From the NCBI GenBank assembly GCA_964597075.1, contig CAZQXC010000007.1:1-50357 (forward strand): a DNA stretch of 50,357 nucleotides, in the 5' to 3' direction. The position numbers and the translations under genes are program-made. This DNA comes from UBA2336 sp964597075 (GTDB lineage Bacteria > Bacteroidota > Bacteroidia > Cytophagales > Cyclobacteriaceae). Within the stretch, counting starts at the first letter, position 1. Every line of letters starts with the position of its first letter. The notes beneath the pieces are model-generated. The model searched no databases. It was not told the DNA's origin and saw only the letters and a list, made by a program, of their open reading frames with translations. This document shows, in pieces, positions 9,262-18,234 of the stretch.

Positions 9262-10477
9262 AAAAAAGAAAACCGGATTTGAAACGCTGGCGCGGGCAAG
9301 CCTGGCCCCACAAGAACAATTACAGGCTGTAAAAAAGGGAAAGCATGCTTTTTTTATAGGACTTCCCCGTGAAATTTCCTTACAAGAAAACAGGATTACG
9401 TTAACACCAGACGCAGTGGCGCTGTTGGTTAACAACGGTCATGAAATTTGGGTAGAGACAAAAGCCGGTGTAGGTTCTAAATTCAGTGATCAGCAATACA
9501 GTGAGGCTGGGGCTAAAATTGTTTTTTCACCACAGGAGGTTTATAAAGCGGATGTTATTCTGAAAATTGAACCACCCACACTGGATGAAATTGAATTGAT
9601 GAATCCTGGGCAAACCTTGATTTCTGCTCTTCAGCTTGGGCACCTCCAGCAGGATTTTGTGCAAGCCATGCTTAAGAAGAAAATAACTGCACTTGCGTAT
9701 GAGTTCATTGAAGATAAAGTGGGCGGTATGCCCATTATTCGGGCCATGAGCGAGATTGCCGGGAGCAGCGTGATGCTCATTGCCGCAGAGTATTTAAGTA
9801 CAGCCAATAATGGCAAAGGCGTTATTCTGGGCGGCATAACCGGAGTGCCTCCCACTAAGGTTGTTATAATTGGTGCGGGTACGGTGGCGGAGTATTCGGC
9901 CCGTGCGGCATTGGGTATGGGGGCCGATGTTCAGATTTTCGATAACCACTTATATAAATTGAGAAGAATCAAGCACTTGTTAGGCCAGCAGGTGTACACG
10001 TCTACCATTGATACAATAACCTTAAGCGAATCACTTCGATCAGCCGATGTAGTAATTGGTGCCTTGCGTGCGGAGAAGGGTAGGGCGCGCATCGTCATTA
10101 CCGATGAAATGGTGAGCAAGATGCGCTCCGATTCATTAATTATTGATCTTAGTATTGATCAGGGTGGGTGTGTAGAGACTTCTGAAATCACCACTCTAAA
10201 AAAACCTGTTTTCAGAAAATATGATGTGATTCATTACTGCGTACCTAATATTGCTTCACGTGTGGCGCATACGGCAACCAACGCACTAAGTAATATTTTT
10301 ACACCAACCATTTTGCGTGCAGCAGAAGAAGGGGGAGTAGAGCAGATGATTTATTCTTCGACCTGGTTTATGAAGGGTGTATATGCGTTTAAAGGCAGCC
10401 TGACCAATGAAGCAGTGGCGCGGAAATTTAAGATGAAGTTTAAGAATATTGAGTTGATTTTGGCTGCTCGTTTTTAA
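9254..10477 (+). CDS. ald: Alanine dehydrogenase
   Basis: 407 residues, longer than the classical 370 because of an N-terminal extension of about 30 residues (basic, then LARASLAPQEQL). The family core follows: LPREISLQENRITLTPDAV, the substrate-region Lys in ILKIEPP, and the NAD-binding Rossmann motif VVIIGAGTVAEYSARAALGMGADV near residue 200. The enzyme interconverts L-alanine and pyruvate with NAD. A fully unrelated function is unlikely, but the AlaDH/PNT family also holds transhydrogenase alpha subunits; the length and lack of membrane segments favour Ald. It is the last gene of the porX-tsaE-ald operon and its TAA shares bases with the TAA of convergent valS. Confidence 0.88.
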   Translation: MAEKKKTGFETLARASLAPQEQLQAVKKGKHAFFIGLPREISLQENRITLTPDAVALLVNNGHEIWVETKAGVGSKFSDQQYSEAGAKIVFSPQEVYKADVILKIEPPTLDEIELMNPGQTLISALQLGHLQQDFVQAMLKKKITALAYEFIEDKVGGMPIIRAMSEIAGSSVMLIAAEYLSTANNGKGVILGGITGVPPTKVVIIGAGTVAEYSARAALGMGADVQIFDNHLYKLRRIKHLLGQQVYTSTIDTITLSESLRSADVVIGALRAEKGRARIVITDEMVSKMRSDSLIIDLSIDQGGCVETSEITTLKKPVFRKYDVIHYCVPNIASRVAHTATNALSNIFTPTILRAAEEGGVEQMIYSSTWFMKGVYAFKGSLTNEAVARKFKMKFKNIELILAARF

Positions 10478-13110
10478 GCTAACCTTCTCAAACTTTCTTC
10501 AAGCGCCTTTATTTTTGATTCAGCATCTGCTTTTTTCTTTAGTTCAGCTTCAACAACCTGAGTAGGGGCGCTCTTTATAAATTTTTCATTTTCAAGTTTT
10601 CTTGTTACGGTATTAAGAAATCCTTTCTGATACTCAAGTTCCTTTAAAAGCGACTCACGCTCTTTGGCGACATCTATCTGACCACTGAACGGGATAAAGA
10701 ACTCAGTGGATCGAACAATAAAACCCACACCATCTCCACTTTTTACCTCGAAACTTATTTCACCCAGGTTACTAAGCTTTGTTATGAGTGTCCTGAAATT
10801 CTTGAAAATAGATTGACTATCCCCCTTAACGATGAGGTTAAGTTTTTCCTTTGGCGAGATATTTTTTGCATTCCGGGTATTTCTGATCTCCGTAATAATC
10901 TCAAAAGCAAGAGCACCCTCTTCCAGTATATTTTTATCTGGGGTTGAGGCAGATGGCCATGGCGCTATAATAATACAATCCTTATTTCCTTTTTCTTTGA
11001 GTTCATGCCATAATTCTTCCGTTATGAAAGGCATAAACGGATGAAGCGCTTTTAGCAGCGTTTCAAAAAAAGAAACAGTTTGCTCGTAGGTTATGTTGTC
11101 GATAGGCTTACCAAACTCGGGCTTGATCATCTCCAGGTACCACGCGCAGAAATCATCCCATATCAATTTATAAATCGTGAGTAAGGCATCCGACATCCGG
11201 AACTTGTTGAAATGATCATTAAGTTCCTGTATAGAATAATTAAGCTTGTTGGAAAACCATTCTATAGCAACCTGATTTTCTTTGGGCTGCTGAAGGTTCT
11301 CTACCTGCCAGCCTTTTACCAACCGAAAAGCATTCCATATTTTGTTTGTAAAATTTCTTCCTTGCTCTACCAGTTTTTCATCGTACAACAAATCATTGCC
11401 GGCAGGTGAACTGAAGAGCATACCTGTACGCACAGCATCAGCTCCGAAATTGGTAATCAGGTCGAGTGGATCAGGGCTGTTGCCCAACGACTTCGACATT
11501 TTTCTGCCTTGCTTGTCGCGAACAATGCCCGTGAGGTAAACATTTTTGAATGGTTTCTCCTGGCGGTATTCATAACCGGCAATAATCATCCGGGCAACCC
11601 AGAAAAATAGAATTTCAGGGGCAGTTACCAGATCGTTGGTTGGGTAAAAGTAGTTTAAATCCTGATTGCCTTTATTGGTTGGGTCTTTAAAAACATGGGT
11701 ATCAAAAACAGCTATCGGCCAAAGCCAACTGGAGAACCAGGTGTCCAGAACATCTTCGTCTTGCCATATTGCCTCCTCATTTAAGGTAGGATTTTTAGCG
11801 CTTAGTTGATCGTAGGCCTCTTCACGTGTTTTGGCAACTGCGAATGTCCCATCGGGTGCATACCACGCGGGTATGCGGTGTCCCCACCATAATTGTCTGG
11901 ATATGCACCAGTCGCGTACATTAGCCATCCAATGATGATATGTGTTTTTAAACTTGGGAGGAATAAGTTGAACATCATCGTTCATCACATGGTCCAATGC
12001 TGGCTTGGTGATGGTGTCCATCTTCAAAAACCATTGGAGCGATAACCTGGGTTCGATCACCGCATCGGTTCGCTCAGAGAAGCCGACATTACTTTTATAT
12101 TCTTCAACTTTTGACAGATGATTACTTTCTTCCAGAAGTTTGGCAATTTTCTTTCGGGCTATGAACCGATCTTCACCCACTAAAATCTGCGCTTTGTTAT
12201 TCAATGAGCCATCTTCGTTGAGGATGTCAATAACTTCAAGGTTGTGTTTTTTACCAAGCTCGTAGTCATTGATGTCATGGGCAGGCGTTACCTTCAAACA
12301 CCCTGTACCAAAATCCATAGTTACGTACTCGTCTTCAATAATGGGTATAGCGCGATTGATTAGTGGAATAACAGCTTTCTTTCCTTTCAGATGTTTAAAG
12401 CGCTCATCGTTCGGATTAATACAGATAGCCGTGTCGGCCATAATGGTTTCCGGCCGCACGGTAGCGATGGTTACAGATTCATCTTTACTTCCTTCAATGG
12501 CGTACTTGATGTAATATAACTTCGATTGAACATCTTTATAGATTACTTCATCATCAGAGAGTGCTGTTTTTCCGGCCGGATCCCAATTCACCATGCGCAT
12601 ACCCCGGTAGATATAACCCTTCTTATGTAAGTCAATAAAGACGTCAATAACAGCTTCGTAGTAAGCAGGGTCCATGGTGAAGGTGGTACGGTCCCAATCG
12701 CAAGAAGCGCCAAGTTTTTTTAATTGTTCCAGAATGATGCCGCCATATTTCTCTTTCCACTCCCAGGCATATTTCAGAAACTCCTGACGTGTAAGGTCTG
12801 ATTTCTTGATACCTTTTTCCCGAAGCATGGCCACTACCTTAGCTTCTGTTGCAATGGAGGCATGGTCGGTTCCCGGCACCCAACAAGCCTCTTTACCCTC
12901 CATGCGGGCTTTGCGGATCAGTACATCCTGTATGGTGTTGTTGAGCATGTGGCCCATGTGCAAAACACCGGTTACGTTAGGTGGAGGTATTGCAATGGTA
13001 AAGGGTTCTTTTTCAGGGTTTGGTTCTGCATGGAAAAATCCGTTGGCCATCCAGTACGTATACCATTTTTCTTCTACTTCGCTGGGATTGTATTTCGTTG
13101 ACAGAGACAT
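10474..13110 (-). CDS. valS: Valyl-tRNA synthetase
   Basis: 878 residues from the ATG at 13110 (MSLSTKYNPSEVEEKWY); an in-frame TTG at 13134 would add eight residues without homology value. Class I synthetase with the HIGH-type motif HMGHMLNNTIQD near residue 45, an editing (CP1) insertion carrying TIATVRPETIMADTAI, the KMSKS motif KMSKSLGNSPDP, an anticodon-binding helical domain, and the C-terminal coiled-coil arm typical of ValRS (LLKELEYQKGFL and onwards). It charges tRNA-Val and edits threonine. It ends in a 4-base TTAA shared with the convergent alanine dehydrogenase, with no terminator between them. A short spacer separates it from the methyltransferase gene upstream. Confidence 0.97.
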   Translation of the reverse strand: MSLSTKYNPSEVEEKWYTYWMANGFFHAEPNPEKEPFTIAIPPPNVTGVLHMGHMLNNTIQDVLIRKARMEGKEACWVPGTDHASIATEAKVVAMLREKGIKKSDLTRQEFLKYAWEWKEKYGGIILEQLKKLGASCDWDRTTFTMDPAYYEAVIDVFIDLHKKGYIYRGMRMVNWDPAGKTALSDDEVIYKDVQSKLYYIKYAIEGSKDESVTIATVRPETIMADTAICINPNDERFKHLKGKKAVIPLINRAIPIIEDEYVTMDFGTGCLKVTPAHDINDYELGKKHNLEVIDILNEDGSLNNKAQILVGEDRFIARKKIAKLLEESNHLSKVEEYKSNVGFSERTDAVIEPRLSLQWFLKMDTITKPALDHVMNDDVQLIPPKFKNTYHHWMANVRDWCISRQLWWGHRIPAWYAPDGTFAVAKTREEAYDQLSAKNPTLNEEAIWQDEDVLDTWFSSWLWPIAVFDTHVFKDPTNKGNQDLNYFYPTNDLVTAPEILFFWVARMIIAGYEYRQEKPFKNVYLTGIVRDKQGRKMSKSLGNSPDPLDLITNFGADAVRTGMLFSSPAGNDLLYDEKLVEQGRNFTNKIWNAFRLVKGWQVENLQQPKENQVAIEWFSNKLNYSIQELNDHFNKFRMSDALLTIYKLIWDDFCAWYLEMIKPEFGKPIDNITYEQTVSFFETLLKALHPFMPFITEELWHELKEKGNKDCIIIAPWPSASTPDKNILEEGALAFEIITEIRNTRNAKNISPKEKLNLIVKGDSQSIFKNFRTLITKLSNLGEISFEVKSGDGVGFIVRSTEFFIPFSGQIDVAKERESLLKELEYQKGFLNTVTRKLENEKFIKSAPTQVVEAELKKKADAESKIKALEESLRRLA

Positions 13111-13192
13111 GCTTACGTTAATTCGAAGGCGCAAAAATAAGGCTATGGGCTACAGGTTCCAAGTTTCAGATGAATTGGGTCTGGGAATTTAA

Positions 13193-14554
13193 TTACGCCT
13201 TCATTCTGATCCGCAAGGCTTTGGGATACAGATTATTCACCCGGTTATCCAGCACATTCATCCACCCGATAGGCAGGGATTGATAAGTGGCCAGGGTGTA
13301 ACCTTTTTTATATTCCGTAAGAACCACGTTTTCTTTTCTAAGGAAATGGATAGCCTGTTCATACGATAAATCAGTCGATAAGAAATGATTTGTATTCAAC
13401 TCAACGGATAATGCTAATTCATGTTCGGGAATAAGTTTTTCACCCTTTACGGTAGCCAGCGTGGTTCCGGTTGAAATAACCCGAAGTGTATCGAGTAACA
13501 TTAAATGTTCTTCCAGCATATTTTTGTTGATCATAGAAACAACTTCATGATGGGCTGAGAATATAAAACTTTCTGGATGTAAAATCCACCGATTAAGTTC
13601 TTCTGCAATTCTTTGCCCAGGTTGCAATAGTTTTCGTTTACTTTTTGTCCTTATCGCTTCCTGATTTTCTGTTTTTCGAATGACTGCAATAAAAAAACCT
13701 TCACCCCTTACATGGTGCGGAAAAAATCTATAGCCACATATTTTTTTAAAAACAACTTGTTCAATACTCCAATCCGGATCAACATGTAAAGGAATTGATT
13801 CTGCTTCATGCTGTTCACTAAGCCAGTGTATATTTTCTTCATTCTCAAGCGAGTTATAGGTACATGTACAGTAAATGAGCAACCCATTTGTTTTTAAGGA
13901 TGACCAAACATCACTAAGAATTCTTCGCTGTCGCTTTGCGCACAACTGAATGTTATCAACCGACCACTCGGTCATGGCATCCGGATCTTTTCTAAATAAT
14001 CCTTCTCCGGAGCATGGCGCATCCACCAGTATCACATCAAAAAATCCCGGCAATCGCTTGAAATCTTCGGGATCATTATTTGTCACCACAACATTGCCCA
14101 CACCCCACTTGGTAATATTTTCCGCCAATATGGAAGCGCGCGATCGTATCACTTCATTGGCCACCAGCAGTGAATCCGGATGCAACAGGCTTGCTATGTG
14201 GGTTGACTTGCCACCAGGTGCTGCGCTTACATCTAAAATCCGGAGTGGGCTTGAACCGAGATTTATTTGAGTAAAGACTTGCTCCACGAACATGGAGCTT
14301 GCTTCCTGCACATAATAGGCACCACCATGAAAAACAGGATCCAGGGTAAAAACCGGTCGCTCTTCCAGGTAAAGTCCGGTGCTGCACCAAGGTACCGGCA
14401 CTCCGCTTAAGTTATTTTGCTTTAAGGGATTTGAGCGAATGGATGTAGGGGAGGCTTGTTTCAGACTGCTGATAAAATCCGGAAATGAATTTCCTAAATC
14501 AGCCTGCATCCTGTTGAAAAATTGTTCAGGTAAATTGAAATTAGAATCAGCCAT
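13193..14554 (-). CDS. 16S rRNA (cytosine-C5) methyltransferase, RsmF/NOL1-NOP2-Sun family
   Basis: 453 residues. The SAM-binding domain includes ILDVSAAPGGKSTHIASLL (motif I) and LVDAPCSGEGLFRKDP, which carries one of the two conserved cysteines. The catalytic Cys is in LIYCTCTYNSLENEENI. The C-terminal 150 residues form the extra RsmF/YebU-type RNA-binding region, so this is closer to RsmF (m5C1407) than to RsmB, which has an N-terminal NusB domain lacking here. The exact target base is inferred. It runs with valS on the minus strand with 82 bases between. The ATG at 14554 is the first plausible start. Confidence 0.9.
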   Translation of the reverse strand: MADSNFNLPEQFFNRMQADLGNSFPDFISSLKQASPTSIRSNPLKQNNLSGVPVPWCSTGLYLEERPVFTLDPVFHGGAYYVQEASSMFVEQVFTQINLGSSPLRILDVSAAPGGKSTHIASLLHPDSLLVANEVIRSRASILAENITKWGVGNVVVTNNDPEDFKRLPGFFDVILVDAPCSGEGLFRKDPDAMTEWSVDNIQLCAKRQRRILSDVWSSLKTNGLLIYCTCTYNSLENEENIHWLSEQHEAESIPLHVDPDWSIEQVVFKKICGYRFFPHHVRGEGFFIAVIRKTENQEAIRTKSKRKLLQPGQRIAEELNRWILHPESFIFSAHHEVVSMINKNMLEEHLMLLDTLRVISTGTTLATVKGEKLIPEHELALSVELNTNHFLSTDLSYEQAIHFLRKENVVLTEYKKGYTLATYQSLPIGWMNVLDNRVNNLYPKALRIRMKA

Positions 14555-14604
14555 GATGCTAAATTAAGCTTTCTTTACAGTGTAACTGATGTTATGCGCA
14601 TTTT

Positions 14605-14690
14605 GCCACAAAGGCACGAGGACACAAAGAAATTGTCGATTTCTATGATCAGTTTGAGCTAAAAACTTAGTGTCTTAGTGGCATCTTTGC
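14605..14690. repeat. Inverted repeat of CACNAAG-type octamers (hairpin element)
   Basis: Left arm 14605-14629 holds three tandem octamers of the form RCACNAAG (CACAAAG, GCACGAGG, ACACAAAG). The right arm 14666-14690 holds the same unit reversed (on the complement CACTAAG, ACACTAAG, then GCAAAG). The 36-base centre has no match. It fills most of the spacer between two divergent genes. Similar CACAGAG/CACTAAG arrays recur between genes in many bacterial genomes; mobility is unproven. Confidence 0.6.
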
Positions 14691-14729
14691 GTAAAGTAAT
14701 GACTGTTGACCTTTTTGATTGATTTATAG

Positions 14730-15998
14730 ATGATTAAAGCGAATGATCCTTTTTTAAAGTCGTGGGTAGATGTGCCTGCTAATTCTGACTTCCCAATACA
14801 AAACCTACCCTTTGGAATATTCAAGACGCGTTACTTGTCACCGGTTGCTGGTGTAGCCATTGGGGATTATGTTTTAGATCTGGTATATCTACATGAAAAT
14901 GGATACCTCGATGGCATAGGGTTACCGCCCGGAATCTTTAACCAGAAGTATTTAAACGATTTTCTGGCCATGGGCCGAAAGAAAGCAAGGGAAGTCAGGG
15001 ATCGGGTTTCAGAATTATTACGCGTGGATAATGATGAACTTAAAGGTAATCCTGCCCGCGAAATTGCTTTAATACCGATGCGTGAGGTGCAAATGCTGAT
15101 GCCTATTAGGGTGCCTAATTACACCGATTTTTATAGCAGTGAGGAACATGCAACCAATGTGGGTTCCATGTTTCGTGATCCAAAGAATGCATTGCTGCCA
15201 AATTGGAAACATTTACCGGTGGGGTATCATGGCAGGGCTTCTTCCATTGTTGTTTCCGGCACACCCATCCATCGTCCGAAAGGGCAGCTAAAACTTCCCG
15301 ATGCCGAGCAACCTGTTTTTTCGTCTTCAAAAAAAATGGACTTCGAATTAGAGGTCGCGTTTATAACCTGTACTGAAACAAAACTTGGGCAGTCGGTCAG
15401 TACGGCTGATGCAGAGAATCATATATTCGGATTTGTACTATTTAATGACTGGTCAGCACGCGATATTCAGCAATGGGAGTATGTTCCGTTAGGCCCTTTT
15501 CTGGGTAAGAATTTTGGTTCTACCATTTCACCCTGGATTGTTACCCTGGATGCACTGGAGCCTTTCCGGACGAATGGACCACAACAAAACCCTGATGTTC
15601 TTCCGTATCTGAACGTGGGGGGATCAAAGAATTTTGATTTGAAACTTGAGGTATTACTACAACCCGATAGTGCCGAGCCAGTAACCATTAGTCGGTCTAA
15701 TTTCAAATACATGTACTGGAATGTAAATCAGCAACTGGCACATCACACCATTAATGGCTGTAACCTTCAGGTGGGTGATATATACGCTTCAGGCACCATT
15801 AGCGGGCCTTCTCCCGGCTCCTATGGATCTATGCTCGAACTTACCTGGAATGGCGCTAAGCCCCTTCAATTGCCTGACGGAACGGAACGAAAGTTTATTG
15901 ACGATGGCGATACCGTAATTCTTAGAGGCATTTGTGAAAAGGATGGTGTACGAATTGGCTTTGGGGAGTGTAGGGGAAAAATTTTACCGGCTTATTAA
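14730..15998 (+). CDS. fahA: Fumarylacetoacetase
   Basis: 422 residues, the length of the eukaryote-like FAH. The N-terminal beta domain (LPFGIFKTRYLSPVAGVAIGDYVLDL) precedes the catalytic FAH fold. Metal and active-site motifs are visible: PNYTDFYSSEEHATNVG, LPVGYHGRASSIV, MDFELEVAF, NDWSARDIQQWEYVPLGPFLGKNF, and ASGTISGP near the end. It splits fumarylacetoacetate into fumarate and acetoacetate, the last step of tyrosine degradation through homogentisate. The next gene on the strand is a flavin-reductase-like protein often seen beside homogentisate genes; hmgA and hppD themselves are not in the window. Confidence 0.96.
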   Translation: MIKANDPFLKSWVDVPANSDFPIQNLPFGIFKTRYLSPVAGVAIGDYVLDLVYLHENGYLDGIGLPPGIFNQKYLNDFLAMGRKKAREVRDRVSELLRVDNDELKGNPAREIALIPMREVQMLMPIRVPNYTDFYSSEEHATNVGSMFRDPKNALLPNWKHLPVGYHGRASSIVVSGTPIHRPKGQLKLPDAEQPVFSSSKKMDFELEVAFITCTETKLGQSVSTADAENHIFGFVLFNDWSARDIQQWEYVPLGPFLGKNFGSTISPWIVTLDALEPFRTNGPQQNPDVLPYLNVGGSKNFDLKLEVLLQPDSAEPVTISRSNFKYMYWNVNQQLAHHTINGCNLQVGDIYASGTISGPSPGSYGSMLELTWNGAKPLQLPDGTERKFIDDGDTVILRGICEKDGVRIGFGECRGKILPAY

Positions 15999-16103
15999 AA
16001 ATATGGGTATCTATAAAAACGACTTTTTGTCTACCTCATCCTTAATCCTTCTCCGAAACGAGAAGAGTAAACGGAGTTTTTAGAGATGCCCAAACACAAC
16101 TTT

Positions 16104-16129
16104 CATGGTTCGTGTCCGCACGAACCATG
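16104..16129. repeat. Perfect palindrome, REP-like hairpin 1
   Basis: Perfect 11-bp arms (CATGGTTCGTG and its complement) around TCCG. It is not followed by a T run on either strand, so a simple intrinsic terminator is unlikely. It lies in the 215-bp spacer between fahA and the flavin-reductase gene. Confidence 0.7.
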
Positions 16130-16144
16130 ATTGATTTATGTTTT

Positions 16145-16166
16145 CGGTTTGTGAGGATACAAACCG
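16145..16166. repeat. Palindrome, REP-like hairpin 2
   Basis: Perfect 8-bp arms (CGGTTTGT and its complement) around GAGGAT, only 15 bases after hairpin 1. The core GGTTTGTG resembles the GGTTCGTG arm of hairpin 1, and the centres GTGTCCGCAC and GTGAGGATAC look like opposite strands of one motif, so the pair may be one element. Confidence 0.6.
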
Positions 16167-16213
16167 GTAGTAGTTTAGGACTTTAAGCCGATAATTACAT
16201 TAAAATTTATCCC

Positions 16214-17068
16214 ATGATCGTAGATCCTAAAGAAATTTCTGTTCCAAAAGTGCATGGTTACCTGCTGGGCGCAGTGGCTCCGCGTCCGATTGCGTTTGCC
16301 AGTACTGTGGATAAAGCAGGAAATGTAAATCTCAGTCCGTTTAGTTTTTTCAATTGCTTCGGGGCTAATCCTCCTATATTGGTTTTTTCACCTGCACGAA
16401 GAGGCCGGGATAATACCACCAAGCACACGTATGAAAATGTACTGGAAGTTCCTGAAGTGGTAATCAACATGGTCAACTATTCCATGGTGCAACAAACCTC
16501 ATTGGCCAGTACGGAGTATCCAAAAGGTGTAAATGAATTTGTGAAGGCCGGATTTACCCAAGTGCCTTCCGTAAAAGTAAAACCACCACGTGCAGGGGAG
16601 TCGCCTGTAGCGTTTGAATGTAAGGTATTGCACGTTATACCTACCGGAGAGCAGGGTGCTGCGGGTAACCTGGTGATATGTGAAGTAGTACTCATGCACA
16701 TCAAGGATGAGGTATTGGATGGGGAAGGAAAGATTGATCCTTTTAAAATGGACGCGGTCGCCAGAATGGGAAGCGACTGGTATTGTCGCGCCACGGGTGA
16801 TAGCTTGTTTCGCTTGCCACAGCCCGGCAATAAAATTGGAATAGGTATTGATCAGCTACCTGAAAGTATTCGGTTGAGCACTATTTTAACAGGCAATGAC
16901 TTGGCTATGTTGGCGAATGCGGAACAGATTCCGGATCCGGATGTTCACAACCTCACCCAGCATGAGCGTGAAGTACACAAACAAGGGAGAGAATCTATTG
17001 AGCACCTGGCTCACCAATACCTTAAAGTGGGAAGAGTTGCTGATGCATGGAAGATTTTATTGGCATAG
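16214..17068 (+). CDS. Flavin-reductase-like domain protein (FMN-binding split barrel)
   Basis: 284 residues. The N-terminal 190 residues form the flavin reductase-like split barrel: GAVAPRPIAFASTVDKAGNVNLSPFSFFN, the typical FMN-binding opening, and NPPILVFSP. This family includes flavoredoxins and the small reductase partners of flavin oxygenases. The C-terminal 90 residues are helical and lack known motifs (TQHEREVHKQGRESIEHLAH). It lies 215 bp after fahA on the same strand, so a role in aromatic amino acid breakdown is possible but not shown. No oxygenase partner is nearby. It ends 54 bp before the convergent pyruvate dehydrogenase gene. Confidence 0.85.
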   Translation: MIVDPKEISVPKVHGYLLGAVAPRPIAFASTVDKAGNVNLSPFSFFNCFGANPPILVFSPARRGRDNTTKHTYENVLEVPEVVINMVNYSMVQQTSLASTEYPKGVNEFVKAGFTQVPSVKVKPPRAGESPVAFECKVLHVIPTGEQGAAGNLVICEVVLMHIKDEVLDGEGKIDPFKMDAVARMGSDWYCRATGDSLFRLPQPGNKIGIGIDQLPESIRLSTILTGNDLAMLANAEQIPDPDVHNLTQHEREVHKQGRESIEHLAHQYLKVGRVADAWKILLA

Positions 17069-17122
17069 TGTGTTTTGCCGACATCAACTGAAGTTAAACC
17101 ATGATTTAAATTCGAAATGCTG

Positions 17123-18103
17123 CTAACCCCTGTACATCACCTCTTTTATTGCCTTTACCGTTTTCTCTATATTTGGTAAGATGGCTTGTATCAACGTTGG
17201 CGCGTAGGGCAGTGGTGCATCCGCATTCGTTATCCGTTGGATAGGAGCATCCAGGTAATCAAAGGCATGCTTTTGTATATGATAGGTTATTTCGGTGGAG
17301 ATGGAAGCCAGTGGCCATGCTTCTTCCACAATAACCAAACGGTTTGTTTTCTTAACCGACTCAACAATGGTTGCATAATCGATAGGCCGAACACTGCGCA
17401 AGTCGATAACTTCAACGGAAATTCCTTCTTTCTCTAGTTCCTGTGCTGCAGCTAAGACTATTTTCATAAACTTACCGAAGGAAACAAGTGTAACATCGGT
17501 TCCTGCTCGCTTAATGTCCGCCTGACCGATGGGTATCAGATATTCTTCTTCCGGCACCTCACCTTTATCGCCATACATCAATTCCGATTCCATGAAAATC
17601 ACAGGATCATTATCGCGTATAGCAGTCTTCAATAAGCCTTTGGCATCATACGGAGTGAACGGAACAATAACCTTTAATCCGGGGCAGTTGGCATACCAGT
17701 TTTCAAAATTTTGCGAGTGCTGTGCACCTAATTGTCCTGCATTACCGGTTGCGCCTCTGAAAACGATAGGAACATTATACTGTCCGCCCGACATGGAGTA
17801 CATTTTGGCGGCTGAGTTGATAATCTGATCAATGGCGACCAGCGAGAAGTTGAAGGTCATGAACTCAACAATAGGACGCAAACCGTTCATAGCCGCTCCA
17901 ATACCTACCCCTGTAAAGCCTAATTCTGCAATAGGTGTATCAATAACGCGCTCCGGACCGAACTCATCAAGCATTCCCTGGCTTACTTTATACGCGCCAT
18001 TGTATTCAGCCACCTCTTCACCCATTAAGAATACACTGGGATCTCTGCGCATTTCTTCGCTCATGGCTTCACGTAATGCTTCGCGGTATTGTATTTCTCG
18101 CAT
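17123..18103 (-). CDS. pdhB: Pyruvate dehydrogenase E1 component, beta subunit
   Basis: 326 residues, typical of the separate E1-beta chain. Opening MREIQYREALREAMSEEMRRD, the thiamine-binding GEEVAEYNGAYKVSQGML region with its conserved Glu, DTPIAELGFTGVGIGAAMNGLRPIVEFMTFNF, and GQLGAQHSQNFENWYA with the catalytic-site His residues. The C-terminal transketolase domain includes VIDLRSVRPID and VIVEEAWPLASISTEI. With E1 alpha it decarboxylates pyruvate for the dihydrolipoyl transacetylase. The alpha and E2 genes are not adjacent, so it is transcribed alone here. A branched-chain 2-oxoacid E1 beta is the main alternative, but the overall match is to pyruvate dehydrogenase. Confidence 0.93.
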   Translation of the reverse strand: MREIQYREALREAMSEEMRRDPSVFLMGEEVAEYNGAYKVSQGMLDEFGPERVIDTPIAELGFTGVGIGAAMNGLRPIVEFMTFNFSLVAIDQIINSAAKMYSMSGGQYNVPIVFRGATGNAGQLGAQHSQNFENWYANCPGLKVIVPFTPYDAKGLLKTAIRDNDPVIFMESELMYGDKGEVPEEEYLIPIGQADIKRAGTDVTLVSFGKFMKIVLAAAQELEKEGISVEVIDLRSVRPIDYATIVESVKKTNRLVIVEEAWPLASISTEITYHIQKHAFDYLDAPIQRITNADAPLPYAPTLIQAILPNIEKTVKAIKEVMYRG

Positions 18104-18167
18104 AATGATTGTTGAACGGTTTTACCTGGTTATAAAGGAGATCGTAAAAATAATGCCTGAAGGGTGA

Positions 18168-18214
18168 TTGACAAAATAAAAAAACCACCCTGACGGTACT
18201 GTCAGGGTGGTTTT
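18168..18214 (-). terminator. Intrinsic terminator of the OmpA/TPR lipoprotein gene
   Basis: A perfect 14-bp stem (18181-18194 with 18201-18214) with a 6-base loop. On the minus strand it is followed by a long T run (TTTTTTTATTTTGT), 20 bases after the lipoprotein stop codon. It also insulates pdhB. Confidence 0.93.
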
Positions 18215-18234
18215 AAAATCCAAGTTCTAATGAA

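Noticed and set aside
8812..10477. tsaE and ald as parts of the PorX signalling system
   Set aside because: Their enzyme families have clear housekeeping roles; close spacing shows co-transcription, not shared function.
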